The notes under the pieces were generated by a model. That model did not search any database and had not been told where the DNA came from. It saw only the letters and a list, made by a program, of their open reading frames with translations. The position numbers were made by a program, and so were the translations under genes. From assembly GCF_040436345.1 (NCBI RefSeq), contig NC_133237.1, positions 23,503,749 through 23,567,748 of the forward strand: a stretch of DNA of 64,000 nt, read 5' to 3'. Source of the DNA: Pagrus major. Lineage: Eukaryota > Chordata > Actinopteri > Spariformes > Sparidae. Below, in pieces: positions 1 to 13,139 of this stretch (position 1 is its first letter; every line of letters begins with the position of its first letter).

Positions 1-3000
1 ATCGACGGTGATAGACAGATGGTTTGTCCAATCACGTGCCAAATTTTTTCCGAATGATCTGCTCTTTTTCACAGATGGTTCTGTGTAACAAACCATGTGG
101 CATATCAGGCTACTTATAATGGGCAGTTTTTACTTAAACTGTATAGAAGGTGTTAATTCAACTAACTGAGGTCGTTGTTTGTGGTGGTGTTTTACTGAAC
201 GGCATTATATTGAAATGTGTTTCAAATATTATATTTGTCAGTGGGGTAGGAAAAACATCATATAAGTGTCTCCCAATATAATGCAGTCTGGTTAACCATC
301 ACTGCAAACCAGGACCTCAATCTGAGAGAACAATGGTTAAATTAATACTGCTATGACAGTGTCAATAAAAGTTAAGCATAACTATCTTTGTAAAGGCAGA
401 ATTTATGGCTGAACTGTTGGATTGGTTTGCATTAAATTTGAGTAAAGCGGACACAGAGTGTATATATAAATTTGTCAGTAGCCATGTTTCACTCCATAAG
501 AAAATACGAGTGATTTAAGGTACTAACATATTTCTGCATTCAGCTACAAAGAGTAATCATAGATTGGAGCTGTTGTCACAGTGTGAAAGGAGACAGGATG
601 ACTGAGACACAATGAGAGGAGATGAACAAATACAATGACAGACCTCGTGAAAGTGGCCATCCTTGTTGTCATGCTGTACAGAAGTTATTCAGAGGAGAGA
701 GTGGAGGGTAATTCATGATAGAAAGAATGAAAGGGGAAGAAGGGGTGGATTTCCCGTTGCAGACCCAGGAGAGCTCACTAAGCTAAATCACAAGTCTCCC
801 TAATGAGAGGGGAGAGAGGAGCAACTCATGAACACCCAGCACATAGCCTGCCAGATCACCATAACAACCAACCAGCTGACCCACAATGCATCTCAGCACA
901 AGCCTGACCACAGCATTGCTCCGTGCCCCTGGCTTAGCACCGGCTCTCTGCTCGGAAACATCCAGCCAGCAAACAGTTAGCACCCCTCAAAACTGATGTA
1001 ACAGAGAGAGGAAAAATTAATACTCCATCAATTAACCCCCGCCAACATGAAATCGTTATGGCTCTATTTGGTAAATCTGCTTGCATAATCGTGTCAACAA
1101 CTGAGTCAAACAAAGAATGCAAAGACATCTTGCGGATCATTAAGTGAGATAACAATGAGGGTAAAATCTGATTATGTCTGAAATATGACTTAACCCCATC
1201 CCCCTACCCTGCCTGATGCCCACTGAGGGAGATAAACAGGGGGATCAGGCAGGTCTGGGGCCCAGCAGGGGATTTTAGACAGGAGGTTCTCTCAGAGCAC
1301 ATGGATATATGAACACTGATATGTATAGAAACGGCATACTTAAACCAGGAAACCAACCTAGAGCAGCTTTACACCAAAATCATTTAACATATGGTCGATA
1401 ATTTTACTCCACATTAGCTTCTCATTGGCGAAGGCCCAAAGCTAAACAAATAGTCTAAGATGATGGTTAGCGCCTCTGATAGTCTGCCACTTCTATTTCC
1501 AACTAAGCTCCTGAATGATGCTCACTTGACCAGAAACCTGCCAACACAGCAGTATGATTTAAGACAAAGTGTCAGTGCCTATCTAAAACCAACAGGGGAC
1601 CGGGAAGAGGGTTAGCTGCATTATGGCTACATGACTTGCTTTGTCACTGTGGGAACAAATGCTCCCATCTCGAGAGCCATAAAAAATAATAGTACTTCTG
1701 TATTCAGTTATGTATTCAACAAAGAATGTTTGAAATGGATAATTGTGATCATATTCAACTGTCTCAACCAACAATAAATTAAACAAATAATTTTGCTGTT
1801 GTGAGACATGTTAGGTGCATGGTGAGTCAGTGGTCATCTCTGGCGTGTCATCCAATCGTGGATGATGACGTTCAGTCTGCAGGCAGATTATCTCTAATCT
1901 GGGCTGGGCCACCACCAGAAGGACAGTTACCAGTGGGGCACCAACACACAGAGAGAGACATGTATATATATATATACACAGCACGTAGGGGATGGAGGTA
2001 GCCGGTGGCTCCATTACTGAGACCGAGGGGTGTGCCATCAACAAAGCGCCTCTTTCAGGGTAACCCTGGCCTGTAAAGATGCTGATGCTATCTTGGGTTG
2101 TATTAGCAGTGCCACTGACCGTCTGTTTTGAAGAACTTCATACCCTCTGTACACGTTCTTACAGTAGGGAAAAAGCAGATGTATTCATATTTATCTAGGT
2201 GCTGAATTTAACACATAATTGTAGTTAAATGTGTGATGTTTAAAGCCTTTTTTTGTAGAAACTATTGTAATATCTATGATACGAAAAGCATAGTTTAAAA
2301 ATAAGTCCAAAATGTATGGGCTTACAGGACAACACAACTTATTATGAGCTACATTTGGAATTGCAAGTAATACCTAAAAATTCTACTTTTAAATAAATAT
2401 TACATATTTCACACATGCATGTTACACAGTTTAACCTTCAGAGCTTCATGTTTCTAGCCGAATTCAAAGGTTATAGACAATATACAAAAAAAAGATTAAG
2501 ACATAGTAAATAAATACATCATGCTGTCTTTTATGAGCATACAGTATTTGGTCGAATTATTTCAGTTTAGACCTGACAGCTCAGCAGACCAGCTCAGACC
2601 ATTTTCTAACTAAGAATTGTCGAGGTCTAGAAGCAGGGACAAACAGCGAAAGCTTCTTCATGGATCATCAATGTACAGTTTGATCAAGAGAATAATTAAT
2701 GTAGTACAATTTTATATGTGTTTGGATAAGTATGATTTGTCTGTTTTTGCCCTACTATGATAAAAGCACAGTGTAGTTTTATAGAGCAGGTCATTGGTGC
2801 TCTGCACTAATGCTGCTGCAGCAACCAGCTCTATCCCTAGAGCTATACATGAGCCAAATTTCATAATTATCAGCAATAAACAGAAAAGATGTAAATTGTG
2901 TGATGCATTAACAACAAAGTAAAAGTAACGAACGGTGCATGATTTGGCAGTAGTGTTTATTTGTCAGCAACAAGCATGACTCAACATACTTCTATGTACA

Positions 3001-5011
3001 TGCACTGTATGTTAGCCTCTGGTTTGACACAGATATGTGAAGCTTTAATATACAGCAGCGCTGCAGCAGATTGCTGCTGCTCCAAAGCCGTTTACTGGCC
3101 AAGACCCACATTGATGCTCCATCCTTCTAATGCTGCTGCAGCATGACCCACTTTCTCTGCTTGCCACACTGTAGCTACAGTGCCAGTCAGTGGCAGACAA
3201 GCTCAGAGAGCTGCCAAGCAGCGACTGGAAGTCTCATACACCAAATCAGCAAACAGCAAATGCAGCATTAACAGTAACAGCCAAAATAAGAGTTTAATGA
3301 CGAGGATTTACAGCCGAGATATCCATGGTCTGGCATGGAAGCATTGCCCAGAACTGAGACGCACGCAAGCAGACAGATTCGTGCACACACAACTGACATG
3401 GCCATCGTGTATGACAGAGACCTACTGTGTCATTAGACCATTATTTCTGGTGCTGTAGGGTTAATATGGACACAAGAGCAAGCAGGTGTGGGGTTAAGAC
3501 AAAACCTCTAATAGGAGGGCTAGATGACCTCATATTTGGTGCAAGAGGAGGGTGCTTGTGACATGCTGTAGGCTGTAGATTTTAGCAAAACACTATACCA
3601 TAATGCACCAAATGGCAAAGCATCAAAATAGAGACAGAGACTTGCATAGTTAGATTATAACTTGTGTAAACAGAGCTAGTACAGGATAAGGCAAAACAGT
3701 ACGTCATAATAAACAGAAAAGAATTCCCCATTCAAGGAACCTTCTCTACTCTGTCCTCACCAGCTTTCATCCTGGATTGGGTCTCTCATCTTTATCTATA
3801 CAAAACAACCAATCTGTCAGGTTACAAAGTACAACTTCACCAGTATTTACATTCATTTTTTATATTAGATATTTCATATTAGATACCAGAATAACACATT
3901 AACCACCATCCAAATTCTCATATACTGCTGGTGCACATACACTGATATACATACATTGATTTAGAAAATGTCACAATGTATGCACACCTTTATAAGCATA
4001 CGATTAAGCTCATAATCACAAGAGCACAAGCAGTGCCGCACCTGCTGCAGCAGCCAGTAAACAACAGCAGTGGAGCAAACAGCTTTCACCTGACAACAAC
4101 ACCGTCCATGCAGCTCCCTGGAGACTTGGCTCTCAAAAAACAGCCTGAATATGCATGTGCGCCGAGGCTACTCAGGAAATGCCTATTTTTTTTTATTTTT
4201 TTTTTAGAAAAACCTGCATAAAGGGAGGTTTTGTAGAAATACTACAAAATTGAGTTGCAGTGAGCTGTTGTGTCAGCTGAAGCAGAAAAGCTGTAAACTG
4301 GACAGCATCTCTCCTTTTAGACTCTTATGGTTCCTAATTTGAAAATAAAATTAGGTATCTGTAAGTTTGCAGGCTCAAGTATTTTGGGGCTATGTTATGT
4401 GTATGCTAAAGAGCGACAGACAGAGAGAGAGATCCATTGTCAAGGGCTAAGAGGACAAACCAGTTTCTCTTGATTTAACTCACTGAGTCAGCCCAGAGTA
4501 TTCTCTCAATGGAGTATCTAAGGTTTCACCAGAACTGTTTAGCCATTGTTCTGCAGCTGATCTGGACCATCTATTGAACCTAGACTCTCCCTCCCTCTCA
4601 CACCCTGGAATTAAAGTAGTCGTCCCAATGTCACAATGACCGCCCTAGTCTACGCAGCTGGATCCACTCATCCTCTTGGATCAGCTGGGGGCAGCATAGG
4701 GGAATGGGGGGGTGGGGTTGAAAGAGTGGGGGTCTTTTTGATGTCCTTTAATCCCTCGAATCAAAGCATAAACAAGCGCCTATACCAACAACCAAGCCCC
4801 CTCAACCCCTTCTGCTTTCTACAGACTCCTGAATAGCAGAGCATCTGGTTTCACGGGAGGAGACATTCACTCCTTTAGGGTGAAAGCAGTTTCTAACCAA
4901 ACAACAGTTATGTCATCTCCAGAAGGCCACCACCCACAAAACTGCATGCTAGACTGGTGTGGGGTTATCCCCTATGCGTTTACTATTCCCATAACCAAAC
5001 CAAAACATTAC
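1..5011 (-). other. Intron 2 of camsap3 (partial), no exon recognised
   Basis: This stretch follows the donor site of camsap3 exon 2 on the minus strand. I searched it by eye for the next expected part of the CAMSAP N-terminal domain (the segment after the PIKM motif) and did not find it, so that exon probably lies beyond the left edge. Short open frames here look random. A short TA run lies at about 1,961-1,976, and TGCTGCTGCAGCA-like runs occur near 2,811, 3,131 and 4,037. Nothing else is supported. Confidence 0.6.
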
Positions 5012-8000
5012 CATTTTGATGGGTTTATGTCGGAGGTCTGCATCTGTCACCGGTGTGTCCTGATCTTTGGAGACTATGCCCCTCTGAGTGAGTAGCTGCA
5101 TCAGGGCGGCGTTGTCTTTGGGCTGTGCCTCGGCTCCGATGCCCCCCAGTAATAGGCTGTAGGTGCGGCAGTAGAGCTCTGAGGACTGCAGGAGGCGTGT
5201 GACTGGCGGTTTAAGGTGCTCCTGCTCATACTGGTCACAGTAGAAAGGGTCACGCAGCTCTGCAGGGACATTTTCTACCAAGAGACAAAACATACAGACA
5301 CAGTTAGATATGTTCCTGAAGCAGCGGTGCTACTATTAAATTAATCGTCAATTACTTTGATTATGGATTAATCTATTTGAGTCATTTTTTGAAGGAAAAA
5401 AGTTTCATTCCAGTGTATTAAATGTGAATATTTGCTGGTTTCTTTACTCCTCTATGACTATAAACGGAATATCTTTGAGTTTTGAACAAAACAAGATATT
5501 TGAGGACATCATCTTTGGACTTTGGTAAACACTGATCAACATTTTTCACCATTTTCTGACATTTTAAAGACCAAACAACCAACTGATTATTGGGAAAATA
5601 TCAACAGATTAATTAAGATTAACAGACAAAGAATATGTTGATGGAGATGTTCTGTATAAATAGGATGTTGTGAAAGTTCTGAAATTAGAGACATTTTTTC
5701 AGTCAAAGGTCATCTTGAGCATTTTCTATTGTTGCTGACTTGTAAGCCTGCTTCCTGTCAGGTTTGGTAACAGATTAAGACAGCTTGTAAATACCCCAGA
5801 GCTATAATCATATGAGTGAGTAGAGCAGAGCAAGCATCAAGGTCAGTAGGACATGATAGGCTAAGAGGTTGGCATCTGCAGATTACAAGATGCTCTGCCA
5901 CTCGTTTCTTCCCTTCTTTTAAACCTCATTTTTTGTACAAAGCTTCAGTGAAAACCGCTCCTTCCGGTCTTCACAAAGATGATGTAAATCTCACAAGCAG
6001 AAACCAGCAACCTGATCAAAACCTACAACCTCAAAACCATCAAAAGCAAATGACACAGCTGAAATTCTGCTACAAATCAGATCAAGGTGTAGTAAGGCAA
6101 CATGTGGATCTATTGGTGGCTATAGCTGAAGATTGTTAAAGAATCTGTTCAGACTGGTCTTCCTGATCACAGCAAACATTATACTAAAAACATACACAGG
6201 ACACACACCCTGTGAAACTGGTTTCTCTGCATCCAGTCTAAACCAGCAGCAAACTCAATACCCTGTGTTTCTGTGCAAACACACTAGAATAAGCTTTTCA
6301 CTGTTTTAAAAGGGCCTGTGGGAAAAAAGTTGACAATCTGAAAAACCAGCAGTCTGTGTGAAAAAAGAAAGGAGAAACTTATGATCGTCTAAGACTGTGC
6401 CTTAAAGGGAAACAAAGGGGTTATTACATGGGAGGTGTCACTGTTGTTGTATCATTATAAAGTCATGTAATGGATCCACTGACATTAGACAACAAAACAA
6501 AACGCCCAGCTTTAGAGGTTAGACAATGCTCTGCTCTCTGTCTCTCACTTTCAGTCCATGATAGTTGTCAAACAATGTCACGCCACATGGTCCATTTTGT
6601 TTGCATGCTCCTGTGTGCCAAAACTACAATGCTCACTATAGTGTTGTAAACACTGTCACTCACCAACCAAAATGTACACCTATGTCTAAACGAGGGCAAA
6701 ATGTCTTCCTACGATGACGTGTTGAAAAAAAAAAAGAGAAAAAGAAAAACTTCCCCCAGAAGGCAAAGTAGGATGCAAATGCCACAACTCAGTGAGATGA
6801 AAGACATCGATATGAGAATGATTTGCCTATGAGAAGTCAGGCCATGAAGACTTTATGTGTCACATTACGTCCTGGAAACAAACAAGAGTATACATTTGAT
6901 GTTGCGCATCCATACACATCCTTCTAAAACCATTTACCTGCAGATCAAAAATAGCAAGAATCACTGGATAAAGCACACACCTAATGTTAAAAAAAACTGT
7001 AAGGAATTGGAGGAAATAAAAATAACAACCAGTCTGCAGTCTCAAGCACAACTAAGCCCAAGCAAAAAGGAATGAGATGCCTCCACAATGTTGACATCAA
7101 TAGACCTCCAGGGAAATATTTAGATTAAAAACAAAAGCTTGTGTGTTTGCATAAGCTGGAGCAACAACCTGTCTGTCACTTCCACAAGTCAAAGGGTCAG
7201 TGCTTATCTACTGGTCTGACTAAGGCATTATCATAGTGGGTGAACAGGGAGATTGCTCTTCAAATAGAAAGGTCCAAGCAAGCATTTGGGATCTACTGAG
7301 GAGATTTTGGCCAAGAGACTTAATCCCTTCCACCAGCAGGTGGCCTGTGTGGTCGCTGACCCTGACCTCTTACCTTCCTGAGTAGGATGAAATAGCAGTG
7401 GGCGATCTGACGATTTTAGACCATGATTGATCTGGAAGGCATCCACAATCTCCTTTTTTTAGCCTCACTGAAGAGCAGATCCACGCTACATGAACGTACC
7501 AATAGACTGATGTAGCCAACTAGATGGCTTGGCTGATTGGACAAATTACTTCATGTGCTCCTCTTTGGGTGACGTATTTTAAATTATTTTATACGGCCCT
7601 GGTCACATTGTTGTGTTATTAACATAACAAAAATATTAAAGACCACAGCAACATTTCAGTGGTGAGCAGAAAATTATGTAAAATGATCAATTAAAGAAAT
7701 ATAGTAGAATTGATGCAGCTTGCCATAATGGCTGTAGTCCGCTTAGCTGTGTTGTCCTCCTATCTGTCCTGCATTGCTTGATAGCAGGAGCCATGTGTCC
7801 TACTTCATTGACGGATCGAGCTAGTGTGCTGGTCATGACACAGACACTGCCACACGTGTCGGGACACTAATCAACGGACACAGAGCAACATGAACACATC
7901 CAAACAAAGGTTGGTTGAAATTAACTGCCATCTAAACCAAGCTGGCTCCTTTGGGAAAACAAGGTCAGGCGAGACCCCAACACCCACCCCTTCTCATTTT

Positions 8001-11000
8001 ACATTTAAGAGGAACAATCAGCATTGCATTTCAAGAAGGTTGTCACAGTAACAGTGAACAGTAAGTAGTTCTCTCTATTAATAACACAGCACAGCAGTTT
8101 AGCAAAACCTGCTGGATCTGACAATTTAAACCGCCAGGCGGCTTACTGGAACCCTTCAGGAACCACGACACAAATTAAATAATTCATCAGACCTTAGACA
8201 TGCAGAAGTGTGCAAGGTAAGCACACTAGCAGGAAGTTAAAATTGGCCCTTTTCACCCTCAGGTGATATGCACCCCTGCATACCTGCACAATCAAAAATC
8301 CTGTTTTATGACAACTTTTCTTACTATGCCACTTCTGGGGAACATTTTACAACATGAATAACTCATCATTAAATGTGTTTGATAAGGCTGTTGGCCATGA
8401 TTTCTAAATGCTAAAAATTTAACTATGACCATCTTCATCATGTGCTGGAAAGGATCAAACACAGAAGATTAACCGCTCTCATTTTTAGAACAAAGCAGGT
8501 ACTGTTCTGTTGCCCCAAAATCTAGCAGTGGTGAGAGGCACTATGTTAACGCCCTACGCTACATGTGACCACTAGTTCTGAGTGTAATACTAATGCCAAT
8601 ATAAACACTACAGCTTAGAGGTCTCAGACAACACTGGAAGAGATTACCTGAAACCCTGACTACATGTAAAGACTGTGCTGTTCCACTTCTAATAATATCT
8701 TAACTGACTATTCATCTGTTCAGTTCCTGCTGAAACTGAGAAATATACATGCATGCAAATTAAGAATGCTCATGTATTTGATCGAACAACGAACTAATGA
8801 TTAAACTAATCTGCAACTATTCTGATAATCATTTAAATGGTTTGAGTACTTTTTTTAGAAAAAAAAGTAAAAGTTCTCTGACTCCAGCTTCTTAAATGTG
8901 AATATTTTCTGGTTCCTTTGCTCCTCCCTTGACAGTGAACTGAATATCTTTGGGATGTGGACAAAACAAGACATTTAGGAACATCATATTGGGCTTTGGG
9001 AAACACTAATCAACAGTTTTCACTGACATTTTATAGATCAAACAACTAATGGATTAATTGAGACAATAATCAATAGAATCATTGAGAAAACTCATTAATT
9101 GAAGCCCTAGACAGTTTGTCCTTAAAGGGAAAAAACACACTTCAAGCACTACACATGAGGTGTCTCCTGTCTCCCTATAGATTCACCTACCGTAAACATG
9201 CCATCCCTAACAGCCCTATGTATCCTGTAACACATCACCTCAGACAGCGCTGGAGTATGACATAACCACAGTAGCTTTAAATTGCATTAAGGGCCAGCAT
9301 ACACAGAAGCATTTCCTGTTGAATCTAATGGGACAACACTGGATCAATCTGGATGAACAGTGACAACGGATGCATTTGTCTTGTATCCACCTTGCAGTAC
9401 TCTCCTAAAGTTAGACACTCTCAGCCAGATCTTTGTAAATTATTCTTTATCTTACACTGGCCTGTGTGGTGTTGCAAATGACTTCTCTTATGAAATATCG
9501 TGTTATCTTGAAACAGACTGTGCCACTCAGTAACTGTATCAAAGCGTTTCTCCCAGTAGAGTTTCATATGTTATATCAACAGGCCTTCCTACCTCTTCAG
9601 CAAACATTAATAACAAGGAAACATCCTCCTCAGGTCCTTGTCCCTTGTTGACTCACCCTAGTTACAAATGATTGGGAGAGGATGAGTAATCATTCCAATA
9701 GGATTCAAGTATTTAGGAAGAGCTTTGTAGTTAGGTGGAGCTAGCATGCTAAGGAAACACAAGTTTTGAAACGTGAGGGTACCATGTGGATTGTTTTTTA
9801 ATTGCTAGAAAAATATCAGGATGTTTATGTTTGGCCATCAGTTGTTTCACAAGTGGCAATTAAGTTGTTTAAAGATGGATTGCCTGCAAACACGCACAAC
9901 TCATATTAGTATTATGGACTTAGTAAGAAAACTGAAGGACAGTTTTCACATAAATCATCCCTATGAACATGTCAGTTTGTATGAGCAGGTTTCTCCCTAC
10001 CCAAACTGGTAATCAAGAGCTTCTGGTCTCATTCCAATCGTCAAACTAGTTTGTGTCAACCTCAAATGATCTGTCAAGTCATCTGACAAAGCATCAACAA
10101 GGGCTGATCATTAATTACATCTTTGCCAAACGACATGTCCCTCAACTTGATAAAAACAATAAAAATTAAATGCAATATTTTAGGCTATATTGGGATAAAC
10201 AATAAATATCCTCAATATTGTGAAATCTCTTCAAAAGCATTTTATAAATTAAATTATACATTGATTTTGACTAAGTGGGTACAGGCAAGTATGATTAGAA
10301 TAGCATGGTTAATTCAGATAATTACATCACTGAGCTGTAATGCAGCTTTTAAAACCAGAATAAGACAACATGTATGCCAATTCATGATCACGATATAATA
10401 TCAATACATTGCCCAGTCTTATTAGACCATGTAATAATGAGTCTCTACGCTGGTTCTTAACAATGTTATTATGAAAGGAATTACTGGGCTGATCAAACAA
10501 CGCCTATACAGAACACCCATAATGCACGCTGTTGGTTCTGTGTATTCCTGGCTAAAGGAGACAAGAAAAACAATTGCTGCAGCTCATTTCTTGAACATTT
10601 AGTGAATATGACATAGATTTAGTGTTGTGTTTCAAACGGTTAGGCTTAGGCAGCTTGGCTGTAAATTGTTAATCTGTAAGAAATGGTTAACTTAACACTT
10701 TGGGATCAGTTGTGGTGAAGATGAGGGCAACAATGTTGTAGGGACTTTGTCTGAAAATGTATTCTGTGCACTTGTTCTCCTCGCTGTTTGTTTTTTTTTA
10801 ATGCTAATATAGGCATTTCAGTCCAAGCCAGTAAGCAACTTTTACATTATCATGGATGCACATGGATTCATTTTAGGGTTGCCGCTATTCGACTTGAGAT
10901 CTTGTTTTGATTTAGTTTGTCTATGTCATTAGGCCCGTCAGTGCTCATTGAAAGCTACTGCCTAACCTTTAATCATTCCTGTATCTAAATAAGGACCTGA

Positions 11001-12663
11001 GACGTATACAGTGTGTAGTCCATGTGAAAGTCCATTCTGTATCGCAGCGACTCAGAGATTAAAAATGTTGCCTATTGTTATCATTAGGGTTAATTGACCT
11101 GGAAGAACAGAGGACCAGATGACCCGGTCTGGCTCATGCTGTGCTAGCTGTTGTTCCACCCAGCAGAGATTTGGGGAAGGGAATGGTGATGTCACCTTGA
11201 CTTGGCAGAAAACTATCAGTAAGGCCACTCAGCTGATTAGACAAAAAACTATACACATCAACACAGTCTTGGTACTGGTATTCCTGTAGCTTGGCTTGGA
11301 GAGTGACTTTGACCAGAGGGCGTGGTTGAGGTGCTAAACAGAGAACACAGAGGCTGTAGCAGCCTGAAGTCCTGGACCCAGAGCCTGCCTGGGATTGTGT
11401 AACATGCAAGTCATGTTGAAGTAAAATAGAGTTCAACCCCCCTCCTCTTTCCAGCTGAAACTGAGTGAAGTCTGGAAGTTAAAACCTTGACCATTAACCT
11501 CTGAGTATGTATTTACATGCACATCACAGGAATCAGGATGTGTGTTTTTGGCCTTGTGTTATTTAGGTAAATGTACCAGTATTTCATTGAAAACAGTGCC
11601 CTATCATTAGACTGCTGTGTTTAATCTAAAATACAGTTAAAATGAAATGAAAGGGAGCACGTCATGAAGACTTTCTCAAACAGGACTGTTTTGATGTCTT
11701 CATTGTGAGATCTAATCTTTAGCAGATAGGACTTTAAAACAAAGACGAGACTTGTTATCACCTCAGGGTCGGAGCTGGCGCTGTTCTTGTCCCAGGAAAC
11801 CTGAAGGCAAAACCATGTCTCATGATACGGACCGGTGTCTATGCAACAAAATCATTGTCTTGGTGGGTGTACTTTGCATCGTAGGGGATGGTTTCTCACA
11901 AGCGCATCCTGAGGTTTGTTGACTAAGGTTAATAGAAGAAACCCCCTGACAAATTGAGATGGCATTACAGTCTTTCTACTCAGTACACAATGAGATATTA
12001 CACGCAGCTATTTGATCCTGATTATGAATTACGGAAGAAAGTGGTATTCACATAGGCTACTAGGGGGGCTGTCATCACCAATGGCGAAGAATGGTTCTGA
12101 AAACCATCTACGCCCCATGTGCCATGCCTGTGTAACCGGATTAAAAACATATCCAGCAGCCTGCAATTTGTGTCTGAAGCCTGGCGGCTGGAAAATACGA
12201 CAAAATGGGTTAGCGTGATAAGGCCTAGGGAGGAGGCCTGTCTCTGTGACACACACATACCTAGAAAATGTGACCACACATTGAGTGAGAACAAATGACA
12301 TGTGTCAAAAAATGCATACCGTGCGTGGTCCCCCTTTCATATGCGTCTCTTTGTGCTGGAAATCGCTGAGCTATACACACACTGTAGTTCCCCTACATGC
12401 ATGTGCTTTTCGCTACACTGCTGAACAAAATATAAACATACTGCCTGACGACAAAATGTTGGTGGTCTTCATACGACCTCTCTGAACATTATTCTAACTC
12501 ACCAGGCCTGCAGCCTCAACCACAACCTACCTGCGCTGCCGTAGGACTTCGCCAAAAGCCATCCGACACTTGCGCATATTTTTGCTTTAGTACAGTCATA
12601 CAGATCCAATGGCTTTATGTCTGGGACCACAAAAGTCTTCTTCATGGTAGGGGAGTCCACCAT
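5012..12663 (-). CDS. camsap3: CAMSAP-family microtubule minus-end protein, 5' part (camsap3)
   Basis: CAMSAP proteins bind and stabilise free microtubule minus ends; CAMSAP3 acts at epithelial apical cortex and junctions. Two coding exons are seen: exon 1 at 12,531-12,663 and exon 2 at 5,012-5,274, both with GT-AG sites, together 132 codons in one frame. The start is the ATG at 12,663 (MVDSPTMKKTFVVPDIK), matching the family start (KKTF.VP.IK..D.YD...AK). Exon 2 contains DPFYCDQYEQEHLKPPVTRL, SSELYCR and DADLRHKPIKM, the conserved block preceding the CH domain. The ADLRH.PI form and adjacency to xab2 favour CAMSAP3 over CAMSAP1 or 2. The CH domain, coiled coils and C-terminal CKK domain are not in the window. 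Intron 1 (5,275-12,530) has no supported exon; an alternative first exon cannot be excluded. Family call is firm, paralogue call is inference. Confidence 0.85.
5338..5632. repeat. Dispersed repeat, copy 1 (AT-rich, teleost type)
   Basis: This segment aligns by eye with 8,785-9,112 in the same orientation. Shared blocks include AAATGTGAATATTT, CTGGTT.CTTT.CTCCTC, GAATATCTTTG, ACAAAACAAGA and ACATTTTA.AGA.CAAACAAC. Both are flanked by TTAAT-rich ends. It resembles a very common non-autonomous repeat of fish genomes; I do not assign a family name. It lies in camsap3 intron 1. Confidence 0.6.
5640..8780. other. camsap3 intron 1, middle part, no feature seen
   Basis: No coding exon, RNA gene or clear mobile element is recognised here. 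Open frames such as that at 5,816-6,139 lack codon bias, splice context and recognisable protein motifs. Confidence 0.5.
8785..9112. repeat. Dispersed repeat, copy 2 (AT-rich, teleost type)
   Basis: This is the second copy of the repeat at 5,338-5,632, in the same orientation and somewhat better preserved. It ends in an ATTAAT-rich stretch followed by TGAAGCCCTAG. The two copies are diverged, so the insertions are not recent. It lies in camsap3 intron 1. Confidence 0.6.
9113..12530. other. camsap3 intron 1, 5' part, no feature seen
   Basis: The stretch up to the donor of exon 1 holds no exon I can support. Overlapping minus-strand frames at 12,022-12,301 were considered and set aside. Confidence 0.5.
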
Positions 12664-13130
12664 AGCGAGTCTGTAAAAAATGGGAAGCGGTGTTGGCGGA
12701 AAAAAAAAAAAAAAAAAAGCTACAAGATAGTATAAAAATATCAAGCAATCATTCTTTTAGTCGACTATTCCACACGACCGGGGCTGGGACTGTGGCTGAG
12801 GGTTTTGTCGGGAAAATATCCGCCCCGGAGCTGCTTCCAAGTCAGTAAGATGTCCTTTTCTGTGCGGTTTTGGAGAGATATCCCAGTTAAGTGTTGCCTC
12901 ACGACCACGCAAAGCCCCGACCCGCCGGGTTGTTAGAGTAAACCGGACTATTCCCCTCGTTTTTGCCCTTCTTCGTCCGCATAGCTGTGCGGTCGGTTCA
13001 GTGTACGCAGCTCCACTGAGAACACCGCCGATGACTGACTACCAGGTGCTCCACACTGGCATCACTCACTCACCCCGCGGACCAATAGAAATAGAGTATA
13101 AGCAAAGAGGGCGGGATCTCCCTCTGCTAC
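12664..13130 (-). promoter_or_regulatory. camsap3: camsap3 5'UTR and promoter region
   Basis: The sequence upstream of the camsap3 start codon becomes richer in GC and CpG from about 12,770 to 13,120, unlike the AT-rich surroundings. A CCAAT box (12 bases into a conserved-looking block, 13,082-13,086 on the plus strand, so inverted for this gene) and a GGGCGGG Sp1-type site at 13,109-13,115 are visible. There is no good TATA box at a typical distance. The run of A at about 12,700-12,718 lies in the presumed 5'UTR. The start site of transcription is not determined. Confidence 0.5.
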
Positions 13131-13139
13131 CACAAACTG

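Noticed and set aside
3180-4221. Short plus-strand frames in camsap3 intron 2
   Set aside because: No domains, no codon bias and no splice sites that join them to camsap3, which is on the other strand.
5816-6139. Plus-strand frame of 107 codons
   Set aside because: No recognisable domain, ordinary AT-rich intron composition, and no splice or promoter context.
11134-11436. Minus-strand frame of 100 codons in camsap3 intron 1, possible alternative first exon
   Set aside because: No conserved motif and no convincing donor at its end. It could only be revived by transcript evidence.
12022-12301. Two overlapping minus-strand frames of 90 codons in camsap3 intron 1
   Set aside because: Two frames over the same bases cannot both be coding; neither matches a CAMSAP or other known segment, and there is no matching splice context.
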